64,000 nt of DNA from Cellvibrio polysaccharolyticus (GCF_015182315.1 NZ_PRDL01000001.1:558001-622000), one strand, 5' to 3'. Positions 28,544 to 37,434 are shown, counted from the stretch's first letter. Notes: generated from the letters alone by a model not told the origin. Numbers and translations: made by a program.

Positions 28544-28765
28544 ATGCCAATTATTGTTAATTTGGATGTCGTTCTCGCCCAAAGAAAAATGCGTCTGAAT
28601 ACTTTGGCGGAACTGGTGGGTATAACTCCACAAAACCTTTCGGTACTCAAAACCGGCAAAGCCAAGGCCATACGTTTTGATACCCTGGATAAAATCTGTG
28701 AAGTGCTGTCGTGTCAGCCGGGAGACATTTTGGCCTTCACGAAAGACTCTATTCCTGATTCCTAG
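28544..28765 (+). CDS. Small Cro/C1-type HTH regulator (YozG-like)
   Basis: 73 residues from ATG 28544 (MPIIVNLDVVLAQRK); GGAG at 28535-28538 fits this start rather than the upstream GTG. HTH_3/HTH_26-type repressor: LNTLAELVGITPQNLSVLKT is the helix-turn-helix and KICEVLSCQPGDILAF the C-terminal signature. Ten bases behind the DUF2975 gene, forming a two-gene operon. It likely autoregulates the pair. Confidence 0.87.
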   Translation: MPIIVNLDVVLAQRKMRLNTLAELVGITPQNLSVLKTGKAKAIRFDTLDKICEVLSCQPGDILAFTKDSIPDS

Positions 28766-28777
28766 GTAATCTTTTTC

Positions 28778-28840
28778 CCTATTTCCTATTTCCTATTTCC
28801 TATTTCCTATTTCCTATTTCCTATTTCCTATTTCCTATTT
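28778..28840 (+). repeat. Nine perfect CCTATTT heptamers
   Basis: Nine uninterrupted copies of the 7-mer CCTATTT (63 bp) lie between the HTH gene and the SUMF1-like gene, ending 73 bp before the latter's ATG. Such simple repeats change length by slippage and may alter promoter spacing. Confidence 0.95.
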
Positions 28841-28913
28841 CTGCGCTGAGCACTTATCAGTGGCTTGGGGATTCTTTGCCACAAAATTTTGAAAAACTTG
28901 CAAGGAAAGCATT

Positions 28914-29954
28914 ATGAATTGGTTAAAATTATTTTCAATCGGTTTGCTATTTTCATACTCAAGCCATTCGCTGGCAGAAAAAAACTACATTGTTCCGTCT
29001 ATGGTAACTATTCCGGCGGGAATATTTACTATGGGAAGCAACATCGGAGAACCGACCAAGGTACCTCACTTTCCTGAGTATATTGTGAAAGTTGATACAT
29101 TTCAGCTTTCACAATATGAAGTCACAATCAAGGAGTTTCGAAAATTTGTCGAGGCGACAAATTATGAGGCTAGCTCCGAATGCTGGACCCGAAAAACAGG
29201 AACGAGACATGTTGAATTCTTGCCGGGAAGCTGGAAATCGCCCCAAAATGCCCCCTCCGATTTTCACCCGGTAATGTGTATTGGACAAAAGGATGCAAAG
29301 GCATACATTACCTGGTTGTCGCATAAAACGGGGACAAAATACCGGCTTCCTTCCGAGGCAGAGTGGGAATATGCCGCCAGAGCGGGTTCAAAGGAGGATT
29401 ATTTTTTTGGTGGCGATGAGAAAAATTTGTGTGAATATGCAAATGTTTTTGATGAGTCTGGAGCGCGCGCATTTGAGCGCGATATAGGTTTGGATTGGAC
29501 GGGGGTTGACTGTAATGACCATGCGGAATACACCTCAATTGTGGGCGTGTACCAGCCAAATGCTTTTGGACTCTTCGATATGATTGGTAATGTGGGAGAG
29601 TATGTAGAGGATTGCGAGCACGCCAATTACAACGGCGCTCCATCAGACGGCTCAGCCTGGGTAACTGAGTGCGGTCGGCAGCAATTTTTCTTCGGAATGA
29701 TCAGGTTTGACAAAAAAATTATTCATCGTGGCGGCAATTATAGTTCAAATGGAGCATGGAGCCGTCTTTTTGTGAGAGGGCATGCCGGCGAGTCCAACCC
29801 CAGTAGTCTTGGTGAGGGGTTTCGACTTGCTCAGGATATTGAAGAGGATACATCCATTCTTTCAGCGCATCGGGAAAGCACTTATATATTTTTAAAAGAA
29901 CTCTATCGCGCGCAGCAGCAATTCAGGGAGTCGCTGGAAAACTCCTCAAAATGA
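28914..29954 (+). CDS. Secreted SUMF1/formylglycine-generating-enzyme-like protein
   Basis: 346 residues with a signal peptide (about 1-21, ending SHSLAEK). The FGE-sulfatase domain covers about 28-325: MVTIPAGIFTMGSN, LSQYEVTIKEFRKFV, YRLPSEAEWEYAARAG, NAFGLFDMIGNVGEYVEDC, HRGGNYSS and EGFRLAQD. Members are formylglycine-generating enzymes, or more often carbohydrate-linked or structural homologues. No sulfatase gene is adjacent. AT-rich like its left neighbours. ATG at 28914 follows AAGGAAAGC. Confidence 0.88.
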   Translation: MNWLKLFSIGLLFSYSSHSLAEKNYIVPSMVTIPAGIFTMGSNIGEPTKVPHFPEYIVKVDTFQLSQYEVTIKEFRKFVEATNYEASSECWTRKTGTRHVEFLPGSWKSPQNAPSDFHPVMCIGQKDAKAYITWLSHKTGTKYRLPSEAEWEYAARAGSKEDYFFGGDEKNLCEYANVFDESGARAFERDIGLDWTGVDCNDHAEYTSIVGVYQPNAFGLFDMIGNVGEYVEDCEHANYNGAPSDGSAWVTECGRQQFFFGMIRFDKKIIHRGGNYSSNGAWSRLFVRGHAGESNPSSLGEGFRLAQDIEEDTSILSAHRESTYIFLKELYRAQQQFRESLENSSK

Positions 29955-29993
29955 TAATTTCTGTGTTTGATTGCTTTTTCCAAACAAACGCTA

Positions 29994-31031
29994 TTATTTG
30001 TTGCCGATGCCCTGAACATTCAGACGAATGGCACGAGCCAGTTCAATAATCGACAGTGGCGCCGAGCCTTCGGCTTTATTGCTGAGTGTGACGTAAACAT
30101 TTTGCCCGGCGCCTGCGGTGCCGGCAATGACGCGAACCAGAGCGGAGCGGGTTTCCAGATCGGGATCAACCATGCGGTTAAAAGGTAAATACAAGTCCCG
30201 CGCTTCTTCATAACCGTAAGCGCCGTGCAGCGCATTCAAATTCCAACGGCATACCAGCGGGCCGGGCCAGAGCGCACGTAAAATCGGTAACTGCTCGGCA
30301 ATCGGCGGCATCTTGGGGTGTAGCCCCATACAATAAGTTGCGCCGGCATCGCGCAGTGCTTGCACAAATTGCGGCACCAGCCACTGCGGGTCGCGTACTT
30401 CTACGGCCACCACACCATCCGGTGCAATGCTGCGTAAATCCGGAATGGCTTTTAATAAACGGTGCAGCCGGTTAATCATTTCCGGCATGCGCATTAGCAA
30501 TTGTCCGGGCAGCGGGCTGATTTGAAAAACCAGTGCGCCGAGTTTGCTGCCCAGGCCTTCCAGCGCGGGTTCAACAAATTTTTGTACGGCTTCAGCGGCG
30601 TTTAAGAAGGTGGCATTGGCGCGCATGCCCCGGCCGGATTCATCGCGCACCAGCGCATCGGTGACCAGGCTGGGTGCTTTGACCACAAAGCGAAAATCCG
30701 GCCCGACTTGCGAGGCGTGTTCGGCAAATTGCGCAACGTTCAACGGACGATAAAAACTGCGATCAATACTCACCGTGCGAAACAGCGGGTGCTGCGAATA
30801 AGCGGTTAAACCCTGGCGGGATAAATGATTGGCGGTGTATTCGCCATCCCACACCAAACCATTCCAGCCCGGATAATTCCACGATGATGTGCCCAGCCGC
30901 AAATGGGCCGGCAACGCATCGGCCAGCGCCATTAATTCTGCTTCGGCTACCAGGGGTTCAACCGGGGTGCCGGATTTTATTAGCGGTTTTTCGAAAAGAG
31001 GTTCCTGTTCACCGAACAGCGACTTTTGCAT
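29994..31031 (-). CDS. DUF72 family protein
   Basis: 345 residues from the ATG at 31031; the reading frame continues upstream without coding character. DUF72 (YecE-like TIM barrel): RLGTSSWNYPGWNGLVW, SIDRSFYRPLNVAQFAEHA, FRFVVKAPSLVTDAL, GALVFQISPLP and VAVEVRDPQWL. Molecular function of the family is unknown. Converges with the SUMF1-like gene and lies downstream of the GGDEF gene on the same strand. Confidence 0.88.
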   Translation of the reverse strand: MQKSLFGEQEPLFEKPLIKSGTPVEPLVAEAELMALADALPAHLRLGTSSWNYPGWNGLVWDGEYTANHLSRQGLTAYSQHPLFRTVSIDRSFYRPLNVAQFAEHASQVGPDFRFVVKAPSLVTDALVRDESGRGMRANATFLNAAEAVQKFVEPALEGLGSKLGALVFQISPLPGQLLMRMPEMINRLHRLLKAIPDLRSIAPDGVVAVEVRDPQWLVPQFVQALRDAGATYCMGLHPKMPPIAEQLPILRALWPGPLVCRWNLNALHGAYGYEEARDLYLPFNRMVDPDLETRSALVRVIAGTAGAGQNVYVTLSNKAEGSAPLSIIELARAIRLNVQGIGNK

Positions 31032-31110
31032 AAAAAATCCATCGTGCGGATGCGTGGTTTCACGCATTATAACCGGCCTGTCAAACGCAGATCGTGATTG
31101 GCTCAGCGGA

Positions 31111-32256
31111 TCAGGCGGTAACACATATCTGGTTTCTGCCAGCGTTTTTTGCCTGGTAGAGCAACGCGTCGGCGCGGCCGATGGCGGCGGGGAGATCCTG
31201 AAGCGAGTTGACTTCAACCAGACCAAAACTGCCGGTAACTTTTTCAGCGCTGTGGCTGAAGGTGGTTTGTTCCAGTTGGTAGCGAATACGTTCCGCCAGA
31301 CTGCTGGCATCGGTCATGTTGTTGCCTTTCATCAACATAACAAATTCCTCGCCCCCAAAACGGGCAACCAGGTCGCCGCCCCGGACATTGGTCAGCAGGG
31401 TGCGGCTGACTACTTGCAGTACCTGATCACCCTCCAGATGACCCCAGTTGTCATTGATGTGTTTGAAATGATCAATGTCGCACACCAGCAAAAAATACCG
31501 CTGGTCGCCGGGTTGGCTCATAAAAATTTTGGCAGATTCAAAAAAACCACGCCGGTTCAGCAGCAGAGTGAGCGAGTCGCGATAACGTTCATCACTCACT
31601 TTTAACAGGATATCCCGCACTGTGATGGCAAATACCACCAGCGCAAACCACAGGCAAAGCAGCACACTGGTTGCCAGCATCAACAGCCATAAGTTGGAGC
31701 GGGTCAGGTTATCCATATCCACTGCTGGCACAAAGCTGTAAACCACCAGCGGGCGGGCAAGCGTGTAGGCAATGGATACGCTGTAGGAAATGTTCAACAC
31801 CCGCTCAGACAAGTCTTCCGGCGTTGGGCGCGCAAAAAGGCTGCGCACGGCCAATAGCTGCACCAGTGCAATACCGGCATTTAAAATGACGATACGGAAC
31901 CACAAGCGGTCATCAATATGGGAAAAATAGAACAACAGGGCCAGTGTTATAGCGGCGATTAGCAGTGCAATACAAGGATGGGCGTGGCTGCCGTTGCGCA
32001 CTGCCATGCCTTGCGCGACTGCCCAGGAGCCAAATAAATAAAAGGTCGCAATGACAACCGACCAGTCAGCCAATTGCGCATTGGTCATCAAACTTTGCGC
32101 GCTTAATGCCAGGGAAGGGATGATGTAGCCGGCGGCTACCCAGGATAAAAACCTCTGGTCGCGCAAGATCCATCTGCCAAGCAGGAAGGCCAAACCCAGG
32201 AGTAACAAACAGCCGGGAACGATCAAAACAAAATATTGAGGTTCTTGCTGGTTCAC
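31111..32256 (-). CDS. Membrane diguanylate cyclase
   Basis: 381 residues. The N-terminal part has about seven hydrophobic segments (residues 8-220) in a sensor-like layout, followed by a GGDEF domain with active site FGGEEF. RGGD lies five residues before the motif, the normal position of the RxxD inhibitory site, so c-di-GMP feedback is likely. Produces c-di-GMP from two GTP. No EAL domain is present. The signal sensed is unknown. Confidence 0.92.
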   Translation of the reverse strand: MNQQEPQYFVLIVPGCLLLLGLAFLLGRWILRDQRFLSWVAAGYIIPSLALSAQSLMTNAQLADWSVVIATFYLFGSWAVAQGMAVRNGSHAHPCIALLIAAITLALLFYFSHIDDRLWFRIVILNAGIALVQLLAVRSLFARPTPEDLSERVLNISYSVSIAYTLARPLVVYSFVPAVDMDNLTRSNLWLLMLATSVLLCLWFALVVFAITVRDILLKVSDERYRDSLTLLLNRRGFFESAKIFMSQPGDQRYFLLVCDIDHFKHINDNWGHLEGDQVLQVVSRTLLTNVRGGDLVARFGGEEFVMLMKGNNMTDASSLAERIRYQLEQTTFSHSAEKVTGSFGLVEVNSLQDLPAAIGRADALLYQAKNAGRNQICVTA

Positions 32257-32310
32257 GGGGGTAATGATCAGTAGATATTAAGCCGCCAGCATACTTTATT
32301 CTGCCTGCAG

Positions 32311-32339
32311 AAAACAACGCGCAGACCGGGCTGCGCGTT
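32311..32339 (-). terminator. Terminator after metF
   Basis: On the minus strand, AACGCGCAG / CTGCGCGTT stem followed by GTTTTCT. It lies just past the metF stop. Confidence 0.75.
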
Positions 32340-32350
32340 ATCGTAGGGTA

Positions 32351-33199
32351 TTACTCGGTAGGAATCAGGCCCAGATTGGTAACGATTTGAGCGGTCGGCT
32401 CGGTCTGGTTCATGGTGTAAAAATGCAGGCCTGGCGCATCGTTCTCCAGCAGCACTTCGCACAGCTCGGTGACCAGATCAATACCAAAACTTCTCATGCT
32501 GGCTTCATCGTCGCCGTAGTTCTCCAGCGCCTTGCGCAACCAGCGGGGAATTTCTGCTCCGCAGGTGTCTGAAAAACGGGTCAGATTGCGGTAGTTGAGA
32601 ATGGGCATAATGCCGGGGTAAATCGGCTGGGTGATGCCTTGCTTCTGACATTGGTCAATAAAGTAGAAGTAAGAATCCGGGTTGAAGAAATACTGGGTGA
32701 TGGCACTGTTGGCGCCCGCATCAAACTTGCCTTTCAGGTAACGCACATCATCGCTGTAGCTTTTGGCCTGCGGATGAATTTCCGGATAGGCTGCAACTTC
32801 GAGGTGGAAGTCATCACCGAAATGCTTGCGAATAAAAGCCACCAGCTCGTTGGCATACACCAACTGGTAAGTGCCGCCGATACCGGAGGGCACGTCACCA
32901 CGCAACGCGACAATACGCTCAACGCCCATGTCTTTGTATTCGCGCAGCAATTGTAAAATGGTTTCTTCGTCATCGCCACCAAAAGACAGGTGCGGTGCAG
33001 CCGCGATGCCGGCTTCACGCAATGAGGTGATAACGCCTTTGGTATTTTCGCGAGTAGAGCCACCTGCGCCGTAAGTCACCGAAAAAAAGTCCGGTGCAAA
33101 GGCATTCAACTGATTGCGCACAGTAAGCAGTTTTTCTTTGCCTTCCGCGGTACGCGTTGGAAAAAACTCAAAACTTAAACGCGGACTTGAATCGTTCAT
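32351..33199 (-). CDS. metF: Methylenetetrahydrofolate reductase
   Basis: Reduces 5,10-methylene-THF to 5-methyl-THF, the methyl donor for methionine synthesis. 282 residues, normal for the bacterial enzyme. Motifs: LSFEFFPTRTAEGKEKL, SVTYGAGGSTRENT, RIVALRGDVPSG, AAYPEIHPQA and ITQYFFNPDSYFYFID. ATG at 33199 with AGGAA six bases upstream. Downstream of ahcY on the same strand, separated by a hairpin at 33241-33267. Confidence 0.97.
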   Translation of the reverse strand: MNDSSPRLSFEFFPTRTAEGKEKLLTVRNQLNAFAPDFFSVTYGAGGSTRENTKGVITSLREAGIAAAPHLSFGGDDEETILQLLREYKDMGVERIVALRGDVPSGIGGTYQLVYANELVAFIRKHFGDDFHLEVAAYPEIHPQAKSYSDDVRYLKGKFDAGANSAITQYFFNPDSYFYFIDQCQKQGITQPIYPGIMPILNYRNLTRFSDTCGAEIPRWLRKALENYGDDEASMRSFGIDLVTELCEVLLENDAPGLHFYTMNQTEPTAQIVTNLGLIPTE

Positions 33200-33240
33200 A
33201 TTCTATTCCTGTGGGTTGGCGCTCAGCGTCCAACAAAATG

Positions 33241-33267
33241 GCCGGTCGGATTTTTGCTCCGACCGGC
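33241..33267. terminator. Hairpin between ahcY and metF
   Basis: Perfect 10-bp stem GCCGGTCGGA / TCCGACCGGC. Read on the minus strand it follows the ahcY stop and is followed by CATTTTG, so it may terminate or attenuate transcription into metF. Confidence 0.6.
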
Positions 33268-33274
33268 TTATTTA

Positions 33275-34663
33275 TTAGTATTTGTAAGCATCCGGCTTGA
33301 ACGGGCCTTCCACTTCTACACTGATGTATTCCGCTTGTTGTGGTGTCAGGCGAGTAATAACACCGCCGAAACCTTCCACCATGTCTTTGGCCACTTCTTC
33401 GTCCAGTTTTTTCGGCAATACGCGCAAATACAAATGCTCATTTTTCTGATCGGCCGGCAAGTCAGCAAACTTGCGTTCGAACAAATACATTTGTGCCAGC
33501 ACCTGGTTGGCAAAAGAACCATCCATAATACGCGACGGGTGACCGGTGGCATTGCCCAGGTTAACCAGGCGGCCTTCAGACAAAATAATCAAATGATCGT
33601 TGGTGGCTTTATCGCGGTACACTTTATGTACTTGCGGTTTAACCTCTTCCCACTCCCAGTTTTTGCGCATGAAAGCAGTATCGATTTCGCTGTCGAAGTG
33701 GCCAATGTTACAAACCACAGCGCTGCGCTTCAGAGCACGCAACATGGCTGAGTCACACACGTTTACGTTACCGGTGGTGGTTACAATCAGATCGGTGGTG
33801 CCGAGAACAATGTGGTTAATATCTTCGTAGTTGCCGGTGTTCAAACCGTCATTATAAGGAGACACCACTTCGAAACCGTCCATACACGCCTGCATGGCAC
33901 AAATCGGATCGATCTCGGTCACTTTAACAATCATGCCTTCCTGACGCAGAGACGCAGCAGAACCTTTACCCACATCGCCGTAACCAATAACCAACGCTTT
34001 TTTACCCGACAGCAAATGGTCGGTGCCGCGCTTGATAGCATCGTTCAGGCTGTGACGGCAACCGTATTTGTTGTCGTTTTTGCTTTTGGTAACGGCATCG
34101 TTCACGTTGATAGCTGGAACTTTCAACTCGCCTTTTTTCAGCATGTCAGCCAGACGGTGCACACCGGTGGTGGTTTCTTCAGAAATACCGTGAATGTTAT
34201 CCAGCAGATGCGGATATTTTTCGTGGAGGATTTGGGTCAAATCGCCGCCATCGTCCAAAATCATATTGGCGTTCCATGGCTGGCCATCTTTTAGAATGGT
34301 CTGCTCAATACACCACCAGAACTCTTCTTCGGTTTCGCCTTTCCAGGCAAATACCGGAACGCCGGCAGCAGCAATAGCAGCGGCAGCGTGATCCTGGGTA
34401 GAGAAAATATTGCACGACGACCAACGCACTTCTGCGCCCAGTTCAACCAGTGTTTCAATCAACACGGCGGTTTGAATGGTCATGTGAATACAGCCAAGAA
34501 TACGCGCGTCTTTCAGCGGCTGGCTGTTTTTGTACTTGCGACGCAATGCCATCAGTGCGGGCATTTCGCCTTCAGCAATATCAATTTCCTTACGGCCCCA
34601 GTTAGCATCTAATGCAAACTGCTCGGCGGTTTTAGCGGCAACTTTATAATCTGTAAAACTCAT
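33275..34663 (-). CDS. ahcY: Adenosylhomocysteinase (SAH hydrolase)
   Basis: Splits S-adenosylhomocysteine into adenosine and homocysteine in the activated methyl cycle. 462 residues from the ATG at 34663 (MSFTDYKVA), which has AGGA seven bases upstream; the longer frame to 34768 is not coding. Motifs: GCIHMTIQTAVLIETL, STQDHAAAAIA, the NAD-binding VIGYGDVGKGSAASL, and the C-terminal PFKPDAYKY. Likely cotranscribed with metF. No SAH riboswitch consensus was recognised in the 120 bp upstream. Confidence 0.97.
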   Translation of the reverse strand: MSFTDYKVAAKTAEQFALDANWGRKEIDIAEGEMPALMALRRKYKNSQPLKDARILGCIHMTIQTAVLIETLVELGAEVRWSSCNIFSTQDHAAAAIAAAGVPVFAWKGETEEEFWWCIEQTILKDGQPWNANMILDDGGDLTQILHEKYPHLLDNIHGISEETTTGVHRLADMLKKGELKVPAINVNDAVTKSKNDNKYGCRHSLNDAIKRGTDHLLSGKKALVIGYGDVGKGSAASLRQEGMIVKVTEIDPICAMQACMDGFEVVSPYNDGLNTGNYEDINHIVLGTTDLIVTTTGNVNVCDSAMLRALKRSAVVCNIGHFDSEIDTAFMRKNWEWEEVKPQVHKVYRDKATNDHLIILSEGRLVNLGNATGHPSRIMDGSFANQVLAQMYLFERKFADLPADQKNEHLYLRVLPKKLDEEVAKDMVEGFGGVITRLTPQQAEYISVEVEGPFKPDAYKY

Positions 34664-34783
34664 CGTTCTTGTCCTGTATCTGGTTACATGGTTTGGCTGG
34701 TGGGAAGAATAAATATTTTTTACATATTTCAGTTTGCTGACTAAGTCCCTTATTTTTCGGAGCAGCATGGCACCTACTATTCT

Positions 34784-34909
34784 GTCCGTTTGTCATTAGG
34801 ACACTTGTTCCAAAAACGCATGAATACATCCCTGTAGCTCCGACGAGTCATCCTTGACTCGACGGTTTTGGAGCAAGTGTCCTAACGCCAAACTACATTG
34901 TGCCAGCCT
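34784..34909. repeat. Intergenic inverted-repeat element, copy 2
   Basis: Same family as 3315-3530 and 36243-36370, in reverse orientation. Arms at 34788-34816 and 34866-34893 are complementary (AGGACACTTG / CAAGTGTCCT), enclosing the conserved core with CTCCGACGAGTCATCC. The conserved flank is CATTGTGCCAGCC (34897-34909). It lies between the ahcY promoter region and the metK 3' end. The rest of 34664-35009 shows nothing else I can support. Confidence 0.85.
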
Positions 34910-35009
34910 GATATGTTTTTCATATTTATTTCCGGTCAGCTTGCATGTCTGGTAAGTATTTTTGTGTTCAGTACTTGGCTGGCATCAAATGAGCGCCTCA
35001 ATCTTTCTA

Positions 35010-36164
35010 TTAAAGCGCTTTCTTCAACAAATCAGCCTTGTCAGTTTTTTCCCAGGTGAAATCCGGCAGTTCACGACCAAAATGGCCGTAAGCAGCGGTC
35101 TGGCGATAAATCGGGCGGCGTAAATCCAGCATCGCAATCAAACCGCGCGGACGCAAATCAAAATGCTCGCGCACCAGATTAATAATTTCCGCATCAGACA
35201 ATTTACCGGTACCAAAGGTATTCACGGAAATTGACGTCGGCTCGGCCACACCAATGGCATAACTCACCTGAATTTCGCAGCGATCTGCCAAACCGGAAGC
35301 GACAATATTCTTCGCCACATAACGACCGGCATAAGCGGCAGAGCGATCCACTTTTGATGGGTCTTTACCAGAGAAGGCGCCGCCACCGTGACGAGCCATA
35401 CCGCCGTAGGTGTCTACAATAATTTTACGACCGGTCAAACCGCAATCGCCCACCGGGCCGCCAATAATGAACTGACCGGTTGGGTTAATGTGATATTGGG
35501 TGCCAGCGTGCAACCACTCGGCAGGCAACACTTTTTTAATAATTTCTTCACGCACCATTTCACGAATATCAGCTTGGCTAACATTCGGTGAATGCTGGGT
35601 AGACAATACCACTGCATCCACTGCAACCGGCTTGCCATTTTCGTAACGCAAAGTCACCTGACTTTTTGCATCCGGGCGCAACCAGGGCAGCACATTGTTT
35701 TTGCGCAAATAAGCCTGACGCTCTACCAAACGGTGTGCGTAATAAATCGGTGCCGGCATCAGCACATCGGTTTCATTGGTGGCATAACCAAACATCAAAC
35801 CCTGGTCGCCAGCGCCGAGGTCTTTTTCTTCGGCTTCGTCTACGCCCATGGCGATATCGGAAGATTGTTTACCGATTGCGTTCAATACCGCACAGGACGC
35901 ACCATCAAAACCCACGTCGCTGGAGTTGTAGCCGATATCCAGAATTACCTGACGAATCAGATCTTCCAAATCAACGTAGGTAGAAGTACGCACTTCACCG
36001 GCAACAATCGCCATGCCGGTTTTTACCAGGGTTTCAACGGCAACACGCGCGTGTGGATCGTCTTTAATGATGGCATCGAGAACGGCATCGGAAATCTGAT
36101 CCGCCATCTTGTCGGGATGGCCTTCGGATACAGACTCGGACGTAAAAACGGCATATTCAGACAT
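35010..36164 (-). CDS. metK: S-adenosylmethionine synthetase
   Basis: Makes S-adenosylmethionine from methionine and ATP. 384 residues from the ATG at 36164 (MSEYAVFTSESVSEGHPDK), with AAGGAA seven bases upstream. Motifs: GAGDQGLMFGYA, GGAFSGKDPSKVDRSAAYA, FIIGGPVGDCGLTGRK. Flanked on both sides by copies of the variable-arm repeat. The order metK - ArsR/methyltransferase regulator - tkt matches Pseudomonas. Confidence 0.98.
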   Translation of the reverse strand: MSEYAVFTSESVSEGHPDKMADQISDAVLDAIIKDDPHARVAVETLVKTGMAIVAGEVRTSTYVDLEDLIRQVILDIGYNSSDVGFDGASCAVLNAIGKQSSDIAMGVDEAEEKDLGAGDQGLMFGYATNETDVLMPAPIYYAHRLVERQAYLRKNNVLPWLRPDAKSQVTLRYENGKPVAVDAVVLSTQHSPNVSQADIREMVREEIIKKVLPAEWLHAGTQYHINPTGQFIIGGPVGDCGLTGRKIIVDTYGGMARHGGGAFSGKDPSKVDRSAAYAGRYVAKNIVASGLADRCEIQVSYAIGVAEPTSISVNTFGTGKLSDAEIINLVREHFDLRPRGLIAMLDLRRPIYRQTAAYGHFGRELPDFTWEKTDKADLLKKAL

Positions 36165-36242
36165 GATTTTTTCCTTCAAAAAATAGCAATTAAATCGGCT
36201 ACAAAAATGTGGTAAATAATTTTAAACGATTAACACGGGTTA

Positions 36243-36370
36243 GCGTTGGCACACTGCGAGTTTGGTGTCAGGTCGCGTATTTCAAAACCGTCGGGTCATG
36301 GATGACCCGTCGGAGCTACAGGGATGTATTCATGCGTTTTTGAAATACACGACCTGATGCCAAACGGTTG
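36243..36370. repeat. Intergenic inverted-repeat element, copy 3
   Basis: Flank GTTGGCACACTGCGAG, arms at 36260-36287 and 36337-36365 complementary to each other (CAGGTCGCGTATTTC against GAAATACACGACCTG), and a core containing GGATGACCCGTCGGAGC. The arms differ from those of the other two copies, but complementarity is kept. It lies between the ArsR-methyltransferase 3' end and metK. Confidence 0.85.
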
Positions 36371-36387
36371 CGAAGCACAAGTCGCTT

Positions 36388-37383
36388 TTAACCAGGCTTA
36401 AAAAACTGTCGCAACTGCACCTGAAAACCATTGCGCAGCGCAACATAAACACTCTGTCCTTCTTCCAGCCCGGCTGCTTTCGCCCAACGGCTAAAATCCT
36501 GCGGCTCAAAACCCTGCCACAAATCACCACACGTCTCGCGTGCCCAGGTTTGTTCGTGACGACACAAATCGGTAATCAACAACGCACCGCCGGTGCATAA
36601 CGCATCCGCCAAATGCTGAAAAATATCGGCGGGTGAAGGCGTATGGTGCAACACCATATTCACCACAATACAATCCACCGCGACCGCATGTTTTGCCAGC
36701 ACCGCCGTATCACCACCAATAAAGGTGATATTGCCCAGCGCATGTTTGTTGGCGAACTGCTGCGATTTTTCCAACATGCTATCGGCATTATCCAGCGCAA
36801 TCACCTGATCAAAACGCTGCGCCAGCACTGCCAAAAATTCACCTTCACCGGGACCAACTTCCAACGCGCGGGAAGTGGCCGGCAGCGGCGTGTTGTGCAA
36901 CAACTGGCTGATGTGCTCGGCATACACCGGGTAGCTGGCAATCAAATCCTGCTGGGCACGAAATTTATGGGCGTTATCCAGAAAAAACTGACGCGATGCT
37001 TCGCTGCGCTCTGCCTGCAAGCTCGCCAGTTGAACGGCCAGATAATCGGCAATCGGGCGTTGATCCAGCGTTTGAAACAACTGCTGCTGCAATGCCGCCA
37101 GCGGGTGATCCGGGGCAAAACTGGCGCGACGGTAAAAGATGGAATTCCCCTCGCGACGGGTGGTCAGTAACCCTGCACCGGCCAGCACCTTTAAATGGTG
37201 GCTCATGCCAGACTGCTTGACGCCAAACAATCCGCTCAGCTCCAGCACCCCGAAAGAGTCTTGCGCCAGTACGCGCAAAATATCCAGACGCAAAGGATCG
37301 CCCGCCGCCTTTAACAGGGCTGGAAGCGAAAAATCGGGGTCGTCGAGGGTTTCAGACGTGGCCTGAAGGCTGGTAATCAACAT
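36388..37383 (-). CDS. ArsR-type regulator fused to SAM-dependent methyltransferase (SahR-like)
   Basis: 331 residues. The N-terminal ArsR winged HTH (about 18-95) contains GDPLRLDILRVLAQ and KQSGMSHHLKVLAGAGLL; a class I methyltransferase domain (about 140-320) has LEVGPGEGEFLAVLA and LDNADSML. Homologues next to metK occur across Proteobacteria, and related regulators (SahR) control the methionine cycle with SAH as effector. A perfect palindrome at 37411-37434 lies 27 bp upstream of the ATG, so autoregulation is likely. Whether the methyltransferase domain is catalytic or only a sensor cannot be told. Confidence 0.88.
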   Translation of the reverse strand: MLITSLQATSETLDDPDFSLPALLKAAGDPLRLDILRVLAQDSFGVLELSGLFGVKQSGMSHHLKVLAGAGLLTTRREGNSIFYRRASFAPDHPLAALQQQLFQTLDQRPIADYLAVQLASLQAERSEASRQFFLDNAHKFRAQQDLIASYPVYAEHISQLLHNTPLPATSRALEVGPGEGEFLAVLAQRFDQVIALDNADSMLEKSQQFANKHALGNITFIGGDTAVLAKHAVAVDCIVVNMVLHHTPSPADIFQHLADALCTGGALLITDLCRHEQTWARETCGDLWQGFEPQDFSRWAKAAGLEEGQSVYVALRNGFQVQLRQFFKPG

Positions 37384-37410
37384 GGCGGCGAGTCTAGCAG
37401 GTTGGTAATT

Positions 37411-37434
37411 CTATATCAAAATATTTTGATATAG
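37411..37434. promoter_or_regulatory. Perfect 24-bp palindrome, probable ArsR-type operator
   Basis: CTATATCAAAAT followed at once by its exact complement ATTTTGATATAG. It lies 27 bp before the ArsR-methyltransferase start, in its 310-bp intergenic region with tkt. I see no other gene in 37384-37693. Confidence 0.75.

Noticed and set aside
28778..28840. CRISPR array
   Set aside because: Contiguous 7-bp units without spacers; a simple tandem repeat.
34664..34784. SAH riboswitch upstream of ahcY
   Set aside because: Known in Pseudomonas at this place, but I could not find the consensus core or the expected pairing.
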